A stretch of DNA of 50,673 nucleotides, taken from the NCBI GenBank assembly GCA_902567145.1, contig CACFLM010000002.1, forward strand, positions 1-50,673, written 5' to 3'. Each line of letters opens with the position of its first letter. Positions within the stretch are counted from its first letter, which is position 1. Positions 35,974 through 44,301 of this stretch are shown here, in pieces. The notes below the pieces were generated by a model. It saw nothing but the letters and a program-made list of their open reading frames with translations, was not told where the DNA came from and ran no database searches. Position numbers and translations under genes: made by a program. This stretch comes from an uncultured Alphaproteobacteria bacterium (GTDB taxonomy: Bacteria; Pseudomonadota; Alphaproteobacteria; TMED127).

Positions 35974-36951
35974 ATGAGTGAACCATCAAGAAAACTATCA
36001 TCTGAAGAAGTAAATGCTCTAATGGATGGCCTCAAGTCGGGTGATCTTAGTGCGTCTACTACTGTTAAAGATGGAACTGAAATCGAATATAAAAAATTTA
36101 ACTTTGGTTCCGATGATCTTTCTCTCCTAGGCGATTATTATGCATTAAGATTGATTAATGAGAGGTTTGCAAGAACAGTAAGGGGAGTTTTTTTACCACT
36201 TTTGAGAGTTCAACCAAGAATAAGCTCTTTTCCGCCTGAGGTAAAATCATTTGAAGAGTATAGCTCTGGTCTTGATGCCTTCATGAGTTTAACAAACAGT
36301 AGAATAGACGAATTAAGAGGATCAATGCTTACAGTTCTTCCACCATCTTTTGTTAGTTTATGTACAAGTAGCAGATACGGTGGAAAGTTAGAGGTAAATG
36401 ATACTGCAAGAACAGAATTTACTGCAACAGAAGAGAAAATCATTGAAGTTATTAATAGTGGTATATCTGATGTCTTAGAACAATGTTGGAGAGATTTAAC
36501 TCCAATTTCAATAAAATTTCAAAGTAGAGAACAAAATCCTCAATTTGCCGCTTTTGTAGAATCTACTGACTTAGTAATTGTATGTTCTTTTGTAATGCAA
36601 TTACCTAATATTGATTCTATGTCATTCGATGTTGTTTATCCGCTTCAAACATTGAAACCAGTTTCTTCGCTACTAAGATCTAGGGTTCAATCAGATGTTG
36701 TTGAGTCTAATATGACTTGGCGGGATAAATTAGAAAAAGCTGTCTTAGAAGTTCCGTTAACGGTAAAAACTAACCTTGCGGAACCTATTGTTTCAATGTC
36801 TAAATTATTGAGGATGAAGACTGGAGATACTTTAAATGTAAATTTAGAGGATACAGTTGATTTTTATGTAGAAAACCAAAGGTACTATAAGGCAGAAATG
36901 GGAGAACTAAACGGTAACGCTTCTGTGAAGCTTGCAAAAAGAACAACTTAA
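35974..36951 (+). CDS. fliM: Flagellar motor switch protein FliM
   Basis: 325 residues. Scaffold of the C ring and docking site for CheY-P: the N-terminal LSSEEVNALMDGL (8-20) matches the CheY-binding helix. The CheC-like middle domain is divergent around the usual GGxG (SSRYGGKLE), and the C-terminal SpoA domain contains GDTLNVNLEDTVDFYVENQRYYKAEMG (quoted segment shortened: GDTLNVNLED, RYYKAEMGELNG). It lies 12 bases after fliL and 11 before fliN. Confidence 0.95.
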   Translation: MSEPSRKLSSEEVNALMDGLKSGDLSASTTVKDGTEIEYKKFNFGSDDLSLLGDYYALRLINERFARTVRGVFLPLLRVQPRISSFPPEVKSFEEYSSGLDAFMSLTNSRIDELRGSMLTVLPPSFVSLCTSSRYGGKLEVNDTARTEFTATEEKIIEVINSGISDVLEQCWRDLTPISIKFQSREQNPQFAAFVESTDLVIVCSFVMQLPNIDSMSFDVVYPLQTLKPVSSLLRSRVQSDVVESNMTWRDKLEKAVLEVPLTVKTNLAEPIVSMSKLLRMKTGDTLNVNLEDTVDFYVENQRYYKAEMGELNGNASVKLAKRTT

Positions 36952-36962
36952 GGAGATTAATT

Positions 36963-37370
36963 ATGAATGCAGAAACAGCTGAAAAAGAAAAAAATCAAAC
37001 TGAGGAAAAGAAGGAAGAAGTAAAAGCTTCAGAAGCCGAGGCCTCAGTTGAAAATAAAGATACAGATAACAAAGAAGAAAAAGCAAAGAGTGTAGATAAA
37101 AACTCGGCAGCAGTTAGTAATTTAAGGCTTCTAGAAAATATTGAAGTAAAACTTACTGTAGAAGTAGGAAATACAGAAGTAAAAATTAAAGATCTTTTAA
37201 GACTTAATGAAGGTTCAGTTGTTGAGCTTGATAGATTAGCAGGGGATGCTCTTGATATATTAGCAAATGGTACAAAAATAGCTAAGGGCGAAGTTGTGAT
37301 GGTTGGAGAAAAATTTGGTATAAGATTTACAGAAGTAGCAACTCCAGAAGAACTTATTGAGAATCTTTAA
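36963..37370 (+). CDS. fliN: Flagellar motor switch protein FliN
   Basis: 135 residues. A charged Glu/Lys-rich N terminus (about 1-50) precedes a normal SpoA domain: LLENIEVKLTVEVGNTEV, IKDLLRLNEGSVVELDRLAG and GEVVMVGEKFGIRFTEV. FliN completes the C-ring base. A clear AAGGAG precedes the ATG. It ends the fliKLMN unit; the next gene has its own sigma-54 promoter. Confidence 0.96.
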   Translation: MNAETAEKEKNQTEEKKEEVKASEAEASVENKDTDNKEEKAKSVDKNSAAVSNLRLLENIEVKLTVEVGNTEVKIKDLLRLNEGSVVELDRLAGDALDILANGTKIAKGEVVMVGEKFGIRFTEVATPEELIENL

Positions 37371-37450
37371 GCGTCAGCAATTTGACAAATTAATTCTTTA
37401 TAAATAATTTATTCAGCAAAAACAACAACTTACAGCGGGATAGTGTTGTT

Positions 37451-37466
37451 CGGCAAGATTCTTGCA
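37451..37466 (+). promoter_or_regulatory. Sigma-54 promoter of the fliO-fliP-fliQ-fliR-flhB unit
   Basis: CGGCAAGATTCTTGCA has GG (37452-37453) and GC (37464-37465) exactly ten bases apart, with a TTGCA -12 element. The start would be near 37477, 24 bases before the fliO ATG. Just upstream an imperfect inverted repeat, AACAACAACT (37421-37430) and AGTGTTGTT (37442-37450), could be an activator site, although it lies closer than usual. Confidence 0.82.
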
Positions 37467-37500
37467 CCTCTTCTTGTGTAAATTTAACAAGAGGGGAAAA

Positions 37501-37827
37501 ATGCCAGAATATGCAGGTCCTAGTTTATCAAATTACTTACTTGTTTTAGGTTTCTTATCTCTACTTTTCGTAGGGGTTTATTATATAAAAAAAAATAAGC
37601 ACCTAATATCTAAGACAATTAATCCAAAAAGAAGAATGAGAGTATCTGAGGTCACAATTCTTGGGCAAGGTGATAGAGCCTTGATTCTTAATTTAGACGA
37701 TAAAGACTATCTTTTTATTTCTGGGAAGAATTCAGGATCACTACTTACAGAAATTAAAAATAATAATCTCAAACAGAATAATCTTGAAAAGGTATTTGAG
37801 AAAAGGTTAAGAAATGAAAAAGTTTAG
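37501..37827 (+). CDS. fliO: Flagellar biosynthesis protein FliO
   Basis: 108 residues from ATG 37501, which follows a good Shine-Dalgarno (AAGAGGGGA). The frame is open to a TTG at 37462, but that lies inside the sigma-54 -12 element. One membrane helix (about 8-27) is followed by a small basic cytoplasmic domain (RRMRVSEVTILGQGDRALIL), typical of FliO. FliO assists assembly of the FliP ring. It overlaps fliP by 14 bases. Confidence 0.85.
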   Translation: MPEYAGPSLSNYLLVLGFLSLLFVGVYYIKKNKHLISKTINPKRRMRVSEVTILGQGDRALILNLDDKDYLFISGKNSGSLLTEIKNNNLKQNNLEKVFEKRLRNEKV

Positions 37828-38563
37828 TTTATTTTTAATTTTCTTTTTATTATTACTCCCTACCCTAGGTTTAAGTCAGGTTTCACCTGAAGGACTAGAA
37901 GCACTTACAATTACAGAGTCAGCAAACGGAACAAAAACCTATTCTGTTTCTTTGAAAATACTTGCATTAATGACTGCTCTTACAATCTTACCATCTCTAG
38001 TTTTAGGGATGACAGCTTTCACGAGAATTATTATAGTTATGTCTATTCTCAGACAGGCTCTTGGAACCCAACAGACACCGCCCAATCAAATCTTGGTTGC
38101 AATTTCTTTATTTCTTACATTTTTTGTAATGGCACCAACTTTTAATAAAATTTACTCAGATGTTTCTGATCCATACAATAACGGTGAAATGAATTTAGCT
38201 GAAGCAGTTGAAAGTGGAGGTGGAGAATTAAAAAAGTTTATGATCAGAAATACAAGGAAAAATGACTTATTAATGTTTGCTCAAATGGCGAATGAAGGAA
38301 ATTTTGAAGATAGTACCCAAGTACCATTTTATATTGTATTACCAGCATATATTACAAGTGAATTAAAAACAGCCTTTCAGATTGGTTTTCTTCTCTTTTT
38401 GCCTTTCTTAGTTATTGATATGGTTGTTGCATCAGTATTAATGTCACTTGGAATGATGATGTTATCACCTATGTTAATTGCTCTACCATTTAAGCTACTT
38501 TTATTTGTTCTAGTTGATGGCTGGACAATGACTGTAGGATCACTTGTTGGAACATTCTCATGA
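37814..38563 (+). CDS. fliP: Flagellar export gate protein FliP
   Basis: 249 residues with a cleavable signal peptide (MKKFSLFLIFFLLLLPTLGLS) and four further helices. Diagnostic segments: TAFTRIIIVMSILRQALGTQ, TPPNQILVAISLFLTFFVMAP, and the C-terminal DMVVASVLMSLGMMMLSP. FliP with FliQ and FliR forms the helical export gate. It overlaps fliO by 14 bases. Confidence 0.97.
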   Translation: MKKFSLFLIFFLLLLPTLGLSQVSPEGLEALTITESANGTKTYSVSLKILALMTALTILPSLVLGMTAFTRIIIVMSILRQALGTQQTPPNQILVAISLFLTFFVMAPTFNKIYSDVSDPYNNGEMNLAEAVESGGGELKKFMIRNTRKNDLLMFAQMANEGNFEDSTQVPFYIVLPAYITSELKTAFQIGFLLFLPFLVIDMVVASVLMSLGMMMLSPMLIALPFKLLLFVLVDGWTMTVGSLVGTFS

Positions 38564-38584
38564 ATATTTTAAAAGGATTTAAAA

Positions 38585-38851
38585 ATGGGTTTTGATGAAA
38601 ATGTTGAGATGGTTAGGTTAGCATTCTACCAAGTATTGATTTCCAGTGGTCCCTTTTTAGGAGCAGCTCTTGCGATAGGACTTATAATTGGAATCATCCA
38701 AGCTGCAACATCAATTCAAGAAATGACTCTAAGTTTTGTTCCAAAAATTGTATTAGTGATTTTTGCAATGGGTTTTTTAGCAAATTTCTTTTTAGTAAGT
38801 CTAGCAGATTATTTTAATTTTATTTTCGATACAATTTCTGGAATAAATTAA
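38585..38851 (+). CDS. fliQ: Flagellar export gate protein FliQ
   Basis: 88 residues, two membrane helices. Family pattern GLIIGIIQAATSIQEMTLSF and FVPKIVLVIFAMGFL is clear. Stop overlaps the fliR start by one base. Confidence 0.96.
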   Translation: MGFDENVEMVRLAFYQVLISSGPFLGAALAIGLIIGIIQAATSIQEMTLSFVPKIVLVIFAMGFLANFFLVSLADYFNFIFDTISGIN

Positions 38852-39666
38852 TGTTTATTCCACTTCCTTTTTATAACCCAATGGATGCCTTGCCTGGTAT
38901 TGAGTTAAACTCTCTTCTGGAATATCTTTTTAAATTTTTTTTATGTTCGATAAGACTATCTGCTTTCTTAATTTCTAGCCCATTTCTTGGATCAAGAGTT
39001 ATTCCAATTAATGTTAAGATTATTTTTTCATTAATAATTTCATTATTCTATTTTGGTTATTTATCAGATATTCAAATTTCCGAACAAATTCTTGATAATC
39101 TTTTTATGATTGTAGTTGTAGAGGCATTGATAGGATTGTCCTTAGGAATGACTTTAAGTATATGGTTTGGAGCAGCTAGTCTTGCTGGCGAAAAAATAGC
39201 TTCCACTACGGGACTAGGTTTCTCTCAAATGGTTGATCCTGATACAGGAGGACAAACTCCAGTAGTAAGTTTGATACTAGATTTGTTCTTAATTACAATC
39301 TTTCTGTCATTAAACGGCCATCTGATAGCAATAGAGTTTCTGTTTAAAAGCTTTGAAATCTTTAATATTAACAACGGCTTACCGTCCATAGATTTAGTAG
39401 GTCTAGGAATTGAAGCCGCAGGAGCAATGTTTTATACTGGTGGATTAATTATGTTGCCTGTAGTTGGTGCTTTGTTAATGACTAACATAGCTGTAGGAAT
39501 TATAACTCGAGCTGCCCCTCAATTAAATATGTTCTCTTTTGCTTTCCCAGTTACTATGCTTTTAGCTTTTTTTATAATGTATGTTTCATCACAATCTATT
39601 GGAAATGCATTTGCTGAATTAACGAAAAGTTCTCTGGAATCAATTGAGAATGTACTTGCCAAGTAA
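38851..39666 (+). CDS. fliR: Flagellar export gate protein FliR
   Basis: 271 residues with about six membrane helices. FliR-specific features include RLSAFLISSPFLGSRVIPI near the N terminus, GEKIASTTGLGFSQMVDP in the loop, and AVGIITRAAPQLNMFSFAFP. It completes the FliPQR gate and precedes flhB by 12 bases. Confidence 0.96.
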   Translation: MFIPLPFYNPMDALPGIELNSLLEYLFKFFLCSIRLSAFLISSPFLGSRVIPINVKIIFSLIISLFYFGYLSDIQISEQILDNLFMIVVVEALIGLSLGMTLSIWFGAASLAGEKIASTTGLGFSQMVDPDTGGQTPVVSLILDLFLITIFLSLNGHLIAIEFLFKSFEIFNINNGLPSIDLVGLGIEAAGAMFYTGGLIMLPVVGALLMTNIAVGIITRAAPQLNMFSFAFPVTMLLAFFIMYVSSQSIGNAFAELTKSSLESIENVLAK

Positions 39667-39678
39667 AAGGAGTATTTA

Positions 39679-40830
39679 ATGGCAGAAGATAAAGACGAGA
39701 GTCAGGAAAAAACCCAGGACCCCACAGCCAGACGACTAGAAAAAGCAAAGGAAGATGGCAAAGTACTTTCATCAAAAGAAGTCTTTGTTTTCAGCTCTAT
39801 GTTTATGGGAGTTTTATTACTTTATTTCTCACCAATTTTACTGGATGATTTTCTTAAAATATGTAAATCACTTTTTGCTTTTGGACCAGAGTTACTATCA
39901 GGAAAATCTCCTATAGAATCAATGGCTAAAGTCATAAAATTTTTTCTTCAAGTATTTCTTATTTTCTCTATACCTCTTTTAATTGTAAGTATTCTGACCC
40001 AATTTTTAGTTGGAGGGATTAATTTTTCATTAAAATCTATTCACTGGAAGTTTGAAAAGATTAATCCTATTAAAGGTCTAAAAAGAATTTTTTCTATTAA
40101 AGGTTTAGTAGAATTGGTAAAGGCAATTTTAAAAGTCAGCTTGCTTGGAATTATTTCATTTTTTGTAATTAATAAATATCTTCCTGATTTAACAAATATA
40201 ACAAATGCTAATCTTTTTTCAGCTGTAAATAGGTTGTCATCTTTTTTTCCACACTTAGCTCTTGCTCTCTTGTTAGCCCTAGCTTTTATAGCAATAATTG
40301 ACCTAATTTATCAAAAGTACGATTATATAAAACAATTAAAAATGTCTCATCAAGACCTAAAAGATGAATATAAAGAAACTGACGGGCAACCAGAAGTCAA
40401 ACAGAAAATAAGAAAACTACAAGCACAAGCAGCAATGAAAGGGAGAAAAGAAGTTTCTTCTATTGAAAACCTAGAAGAGGCTACTGCTATAATTACTAAC
40501 CCAACACATTTTGCTATTGCGTTAAAATACGAGGTTGGTGATTCTAAGGCTCCAGTAATAATCTCTAAAGGAAGGGGCAAAAATGCTGAATCAATAATAA
40601 AAAAAGCTAAAGAATTGCAAATAGGTACAATGGAAAGTCCGAAATTAGCTAGAGCTCTATACTACACCTGTGAAATTGGTGAAGAAATTATGAGCCAACT
40701 GTATAATGCTGTTGCAATTGCGTTAGCATATATTTATAAGTTAAATAATGGTGAGAAAATTGAAAAACCTGAAATAGAAATCCCTCAAGATATGATTTTT
40801 GACGAATATGGAAGAAAAAATGATAAATAG
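39679..40830 (+). CDS. flhB: Flagellar export switch protein FlhB
   Basis: 383 residues. N-terminal DPTARRLEKAKEDGKVLSS, four membrane helices, then the cytoplasmic domain with the self-cleaving NPTH motif (274-277, ITNPTHFAIALKY). Cleavage between Asn and Pro switches export specificity together with FliK. The C-terminal tail extends about 30 residues. It is followed, with overlap, by a run of small unknown genes. Confidence 0.97.
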   Translation: MAEDKDESQEKTQDPTARRLEKAKEDGKVLSSKEVFVFSSMFMGVLLLYFSPILLDDFLKICKSLFAFGPELLSGKSPIESMAKVIKFFLQVFLIFSIPLLIVSILTQFLVGGINFSLKSIHWKFEKINPIKGLKRIFSIKGLVELVKAILKVSLLGIISFFVINKYLPDLTNITNANLFSAVNRLSSFFPHLALALLLALAFIAIIDLIYQKYDYIKQLKMSHQDLKDEYKETDGQPEVKQKIRKLQAQAAMKGRKEVSSIENLEEATAIITNPTHFAIALKYEVGDSKAPVIISKGRGKNAESIIKKAKELQIGTMESPKLARALYYTCEIGEEIMSQLYNAVAIALAYIYKLNNGEKIEKPEIEIPQDMIFDEYGRKNDK

Positions 40831-41041
40831 AGGTATATCTCAACTCATTGTTACTTTAGCATTTTTTTACAGTTCACTTATTTGTCATTTTAAAGCCATG
40901 GAGTTGTTTGAAGAAAATAGAACTTTGCTTGCTTTTTTTTTATGGTTTTGTTCATTTACTTCTTTTTGTGGTGCTTTAAGATTTCAGATTGCAAAAGTTG
41001 TTAATATAATCACTAATTTAAAGAAGAATGACTCAAAATAA
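40820..41041 (+). CDS. Small two-helix membrane protein after flhB, unknown
   Basis: 73 residues from ATG 40820, which overlaps the flhB stop by 11 bases; in-frame starts at 40799 (TTG) and 40808 (ATG) are possible. Two hydrophobic helices (about 8-27 and 36-57) contain cysteines (SSLICHF, WFCSFTSFCG). A short basic tail ends NLKKNDSK. I do not recognise the family. Tight coupling to flhB and to the next gene (14-base overlap) implies a flagella-related role. Confidence 0.6.
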   Translation: MINRGISQLIVTLAFFYSSLICHFKAMELFEENRTLLAFFLWFCSFTSFCGALRFQIAKVVNIITNLKKNDSK

Positions 41042-41228
41042 TTGTAATAATTGTTTACATTTTTACATAACACATAAGAATAATTTTCCTTATGGTTGCA
41101 GAGCATTTGGAATAATTTCAAAAAAAACACCTTATTTAGAAATAAAGAATATTTCTGGCACAAATTGTGCACTATTTTCAAAAAAAATAAAAAGTGTTAA
41201 AATATTTAAAAAAGGAAGAATTGCATGA
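41028..41228 (+). CDS. Small four-cysteine protein, unknown
   Basis: 66 residues with Cys6, Cys9, Cys24 and Cys47: CNNCLHFYIT, PYGCRAFGIISKK, SGTNCALF. The spacing (CxxC, then GCRAFG, then C-x-x-F) suggests one bound zinc or iron-sulfur site. I recall similar short CxxC-HFY...GCxAFG proteins in other flagellated bacteria, but cannot name a family. It overlaps both neighbours (14 and 4 bases), so it is translated as part of the post-flhB run. Confidence 0.65.
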   Translation: MTQNNCNNCLHFYITHKNNFPYGCRAFGIISKKTPYLEIKNISGTNCALFSKKIKSVKIFKKGRIA

Positions 41229-41950
41229 CACAACAAATTAATGCAATGCAAGAGAGCATAAAAATAGCTTTAGATGCTGCAGATGCAGCAACCGATGTAA
41301 CTTCGGAATACAAAAGAATTAAAAATGAATACTTAAAAACGGAGCAAAAAATGAAAGAAATACATAAATATACCACAATCATTTTTTCTAGTTCAATTGC
41401 AACAGCAGTGATAGCAATAATTCTCACTGGTCTTCTGTATTTTAAATCACTTTCTGAATTAGAAGATATGACAAGTACAAGCAGAGAGGCATTAGTTGTT
41501 TTTGCTGAAAATGTAGAAAATGTTAATAAAGCAGTAGATAACATGAATTCAAGCTTAGCAAGACATACAGATCTGCTAAATGCTAGTGAAGAAATGAAAT
41601 CTAAGATTGAAGAATTATCAAACGCAATCAATTCAAATGATAAGAAATTGATGGTCAACTTGTCAAAAGAAATTGCAAATCTATCAAGTGGATTGTCAAA
41701 GTCCATTAAAAGCGAAACTGATAAATTAGGTAAGTCTATCCAAGAATCTGGAGTTATAACATCAGCAAGTGTCAATAAAGAAATTGGAAAACTCTTAAAA
41801 GATAATAAAAAGAATCAGAATGTAAAATTACTAAAAGAACTTTCTAATAGCACTTCTTCACTTAATGCGGCACTAGAGGCTATTTCAAGTCAAAACAAGC
41901 TACTAGTAAAAGAAATTAAAGATCAAAAAGAAAATATTACTTTCCCATAA
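41225..41950 (+). CDS. Membrane protein with long coiled coil, unknown
   Basis: 241 residues. N-terminal helical segment, one membrane helix at about 51-73, then about 165 residues of predicted helix rich in Ser, Asn, Lys and Leu with heptad repetition (ENVNKAVDNMNSSLARHTDLL, quoted to 20; LSNAINSND; LSSGLSKSIKSETDKLGKSI). The layout recalls chemoreceptor or scaffold stalks, but there is no HAMP or methyl-accepting signature. Starts in ATGA overlap with the cysteine-rich gene. Confidence 0.6.
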   Translation: MTQQINAMQESIKIALDAADAATDVTSEYKRIKNEYLKTEQKMKEIHKYTTIIFSSSIATAVIAIILTGLLYFKSLSELEDMTSTSREALVVFAENVENVNKAVDNMNSSLARHTDLLNASEEMKSKIEELSNAINSNDKKLMVNLSKEIANLSSGLSKSIKSETDKLGKSIQESGVITSASVNKEIGKLLKDNKKNQNVKLLKELSNSTSSLNAALEAISSQNKLLVKEIKDQKENITFP

Positions 41951-41959
41951 GCAACCAAA

Positions 41960-42757
41960 ATGGCTGAAAAAAAAGAAGGAAATTTTTTATTAAAGATTAG
42001 TAAAGTTAATAGTGGAAGTCACGCAGCTAGGAACTTTTTAAAGCCTGACGATATAATTGTAGCCGTGGATAGTCAAGTATACACCTTTGGAGAAAAACAA
42101 TTAACAGCTGATCTAAAAGAATTAAAAAAAAATAATGAAAAAGCTGTTTTGACAATACTTAGGGATGAAACATTTTTTAATTTACTAATAGAAAATAGTC
42201 TTGGGTGTAAGTATGTAACAACAACAACCGATGAAACAACTAAAATAAAATCCGAGTATTCAATTCAAGAAATCAACGATTTGGACCAGCTTAAAGAGTT
42301 TATAGGAATGAGAGATGTTTACAGAAACTATGAGATTATTGAAAACTCGAACTCTTTATCTGCTGGTTTATTTCCTCCACTCTGGTTAGCATACTGCCAA
42401 AAGTGGTGGATTCTTTTTCTATTCGTAGCAATAATGGCAATCTCATTATCAGTTAACATTTTAATTTTCTTTCTTGGATGGTTGCTTACTTGTATATACT
42501 GTTATAAGGCTCAACTGAATCTATTGTACAGTTTTTCGATGTTAGAAGGTAAAGTTTTTTGTATGAAGTTATTATCAAAATCAATGGATGATGCACAAAA
42601 GACTATTAGAAAATTAGATCCAAAGTCAAAGTTTAAATTCACTAAACTTCCAAAACCATTAATAGAAGAAGTTGAAAAAGAAAATGAAACAAAGGCCGAA
42701 AATAATAATAGTAATAAAGAAAACATTGTTGATGAAAAGCAAACCGTAATAGTGTAA
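41960..42757 (+). CDS. PDZ-domain membrane protein, unknown
   Basis: 265 residues. Residues 8-75 look like a PDZ domain: FLLKISKVNSGSHAARNFLK, PDDIIVAVDSQ, and AVLTILRDETFFNL. There is no signal peptide, so the PDZ domain is probably cytoplasmic. Two adjacent hydrophobic helices lie at about 148-185 after FPPLWLAYCQKWW, followed by a basic helix and a charged, Asn/Glu-rich tail. PDZ domains usually bind C-terminal peptides; the partner here is unknown. It is 9 bases after the coiled-coil gene. Confidence 0.65.
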   Translation: MAEKKEGNFLLKISKVNSGSHAARNFLKPDDIIVAVDSQVYTFGEKQLTADLKELKKNNEKAVLTILRDETFFNLLIENSLGCKYVTTTTDETTKIKSEYSIQEINDLDQLKEFIGMRDVYRNYEIIENSNSLSAGLFPPLWLAYCQKWWILFLFVAIMAISLSVNILIFFLGWLLTCIYCYKAQLNLLYSFSMLEGKVFCMKLLSKSMDDAQKTIRKLDPKSKFKFTKLPKPLIEEVEKENETKAENNNSNKENIVDEKQTVIV

Positions 42758-42766
42758 TATTCACCC

Positions 42767-43366
42767 ATGGTTGCAGATAAGTACACAATTCAAGCAGAAA
42801 CATTAATGAAAGCTGCAATAGAAGATTATTCAGAAATAATCCAAGAAGTTAAGTCGGCAGATGCTAACTTAACTATCTTAAAGGGACTTAGAATAAATGT
42901 GCAGGGAAAACCAAGAAGGTTGGTTGATGTTGGGGATATCAAAAGGACAGAAAGTGAGAATGTTGTACAAATTCTTGTATTTAATACCGACCATATTTCC
43001 CTTCTTACAGAAAAAATTGATGAAGTAGAGTTTAATTATGAAATAGATGGTCAGTTTATAAATATTGATCTTCCTGACCCAAGTTATAAACAACTCATGG
43101 AAGTTGTTGATGATCTCAATAGAAAAAAAAACTCGGGGCTAGCAAGGCTAACTAAAGCTAAATCCGAAGCTACCACTAGGGCAAGAACAGCTCTTGAAAA
43201 TGATTTCATTTCTCAAGGTGTTGCAAATGCAGTATCAAGAAAATGTTCAGAAATGCACGAAGAATTCTCAGAAAAAGTAAATCACCTTACTATTGAGAAG
43301 ATAAAGGAAATTCTTGGAAATGAATATTTTGAAAAATATAAAGCTGAAGAATTAGATGATATTTAA
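42767..43366 (+). CDS. Ribosome recycling factor-like protein in the flagellar operon
   Basis: 199 residues. The sequence aligns by eye along nearly the whole length with ribosome recycling factor (RRF, about 185 residues): GLRINVQGKPRRLVDVGDI, NVVQILVFN, LLTEKI, DGQFINIDLPDPSYKQLMEV, then a long helical C terminus ending TIEKIKEILG. This fits RRF's two-domain fold. The conserved RRF arginines in the VRNVRRDA helix are replaced (LTKAKSEA, 128-135), so ribosome recycling is doubtful. It is last in the run after flhB. A true frr gene should exist elsewhere. Family call is inference from remembered profiles. Confidence 0.6.
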   Translation: MVADKYTIQAETLMKAAIEDYSEIIQEVKSADANLTILKGLRINVQGKPRRLVDVGDIKRTESENVVQILVFNTDHISLLTEKIDEVEFNYEIDGQFINIDLPDPSYKQLMEVVDDLNRKKNSGLARLTKAKSEATTRARTALENDFISQGVANAVSRKCSEMHEEFSEKVNHLTIEKIKEILGNEYFEKYKAEELDDI

Positions 43367-43370
43367 TATC

Positions 43371-44300
43371 TTAAAGCTTCATGTTTAACTTAGAACCATT
43401 AGATTCCTCTTTAATATCTAAATACTTTTGATTAATTAAGTTCTTATTTTCTGATTTAATTTTACTAACGTCTAAAGTTTCAGGTTTCCAAACTGGATAA
43501 TTAAAGTTAATTTCTCGAAACTTGTTTTTCTCTTTAAGATCTACAGCTAAGTTATTATTAACTTTCACAATACTTGTATTGTCTGGAGCTGCTTTTTTTA
43601 CAATATTTTTGAGCTCATTATTTTTAACATCTTTCTTAATTGAAATATTAGATACATTTGGCTTTAAATCTTGATTTAATTGATATCTATTTGATAATTT
43701 AGTTAATTTATTACTATTTTCAGATGCTGAACTTTTACCAAATGTAGTTTCTTTTAAGTCTTGGGTATTTTTAATTCTTACATTCTTAGACTCAAAGCTT
43801 GCGAATTGACTTTTTTTCCACCATTCCGAAGAATTATTTGTTTTAAAAATTTTTGAATCTGCTAATTTGTTTTCTAAATCTTGATTTGCAAGTTTTAAGT
43901 TTTCTTTTGATTTGTCATCATCTTTCCATATTTTACTTATACCAGTAAAATCTAAAGCCAATTCTGTTGGTGTTTTATCAAATAATTTATTAAAAATCCA
44001 ATTTCCAAACCCAGCAATAGCACCGATTGGACCTCCATACATAAATCCTCCCAAACTATTTTGTACCAAATCTCTATCAGAATTACTATCATCTGAGTTC
44101 ATACTGGAATATATTCCACTAACTATGGGCAAGTTTTGTAAAGGGTTTACTAATCCTCTAAACCAGTCCCAAAATGACGAACCTTCAGTTGCTCCAGGTT
44201 TATTTATTATTTTTTCAGAAGGAACATTTTTTGATAAAAGTTTATTTGTACCAGAAACTTTATTCTTTGTAATGTGAAAGGGGCTATTTTCTATATTCAT
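43371..44300 (-). CDS. Unknown protein in the motA-motB operon
   Basis: 309 residues, no signal peptide. A compact conserved-looking module lies at 43-110: FWDWFRGLVNPLQNLPIVSG, IYSS, LGGFMYGGPIGAIAGFGNWIF. I recall similar NPLQxxPVVxxIY...GGxxYGGPIG modules in other alphaproteobacteria, always uncharacterised. The rest is Asn/Lys/Ser-rich and probably disordered. It starts one base after the motB stop, so it should be made with the stator. It converges on the RRF-like gene, 4 bases away. Confidence 0.6.
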   Translation of the reverse strand: MNIENSPFHITKNKVSGTNKLLSKNVPSEKIINKPGATEGSSFWDWFRGLVNPLQNLPIVSGIYSSMNSDDSNSDRDLVQNSLGGFMYGGPIGAIAGFGNWIFNKLFDKTPTELALDFTGISKIWKDDDKSKENLKLANQDLENKLADSKIFKTNNSSEWWKKSQFASFESKNVRIKNTQDLKETTFGKSSASENSNKLTKLSNRYQLNQDLKPNVSNISIKKDVKNNELKNIVKKAAPDNTSIVKVNNNLAVDLKEKNKFREINFNYPVWKPETLDVSKIKSENKNLINQKYLDIKEESNGSKLNMKL

Positions 44301-44301
44301 C

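Noticed and set aside
37462..37500. TTG start extending FliO by 13 residues
   Set aside because: It overlaps the sigma-54 -12 element, upstream of the predicted transcript start; ATG 37501 has AAGAGGGGA before it.
41206..41775. 189-residue open frame on the minus strand
   Set aside because: Lies opposite the coiled-coil gene; its Ser/Leu/Phe-rich sequence is what antisense of a Glu/Lys/Asn-rich helix gives.
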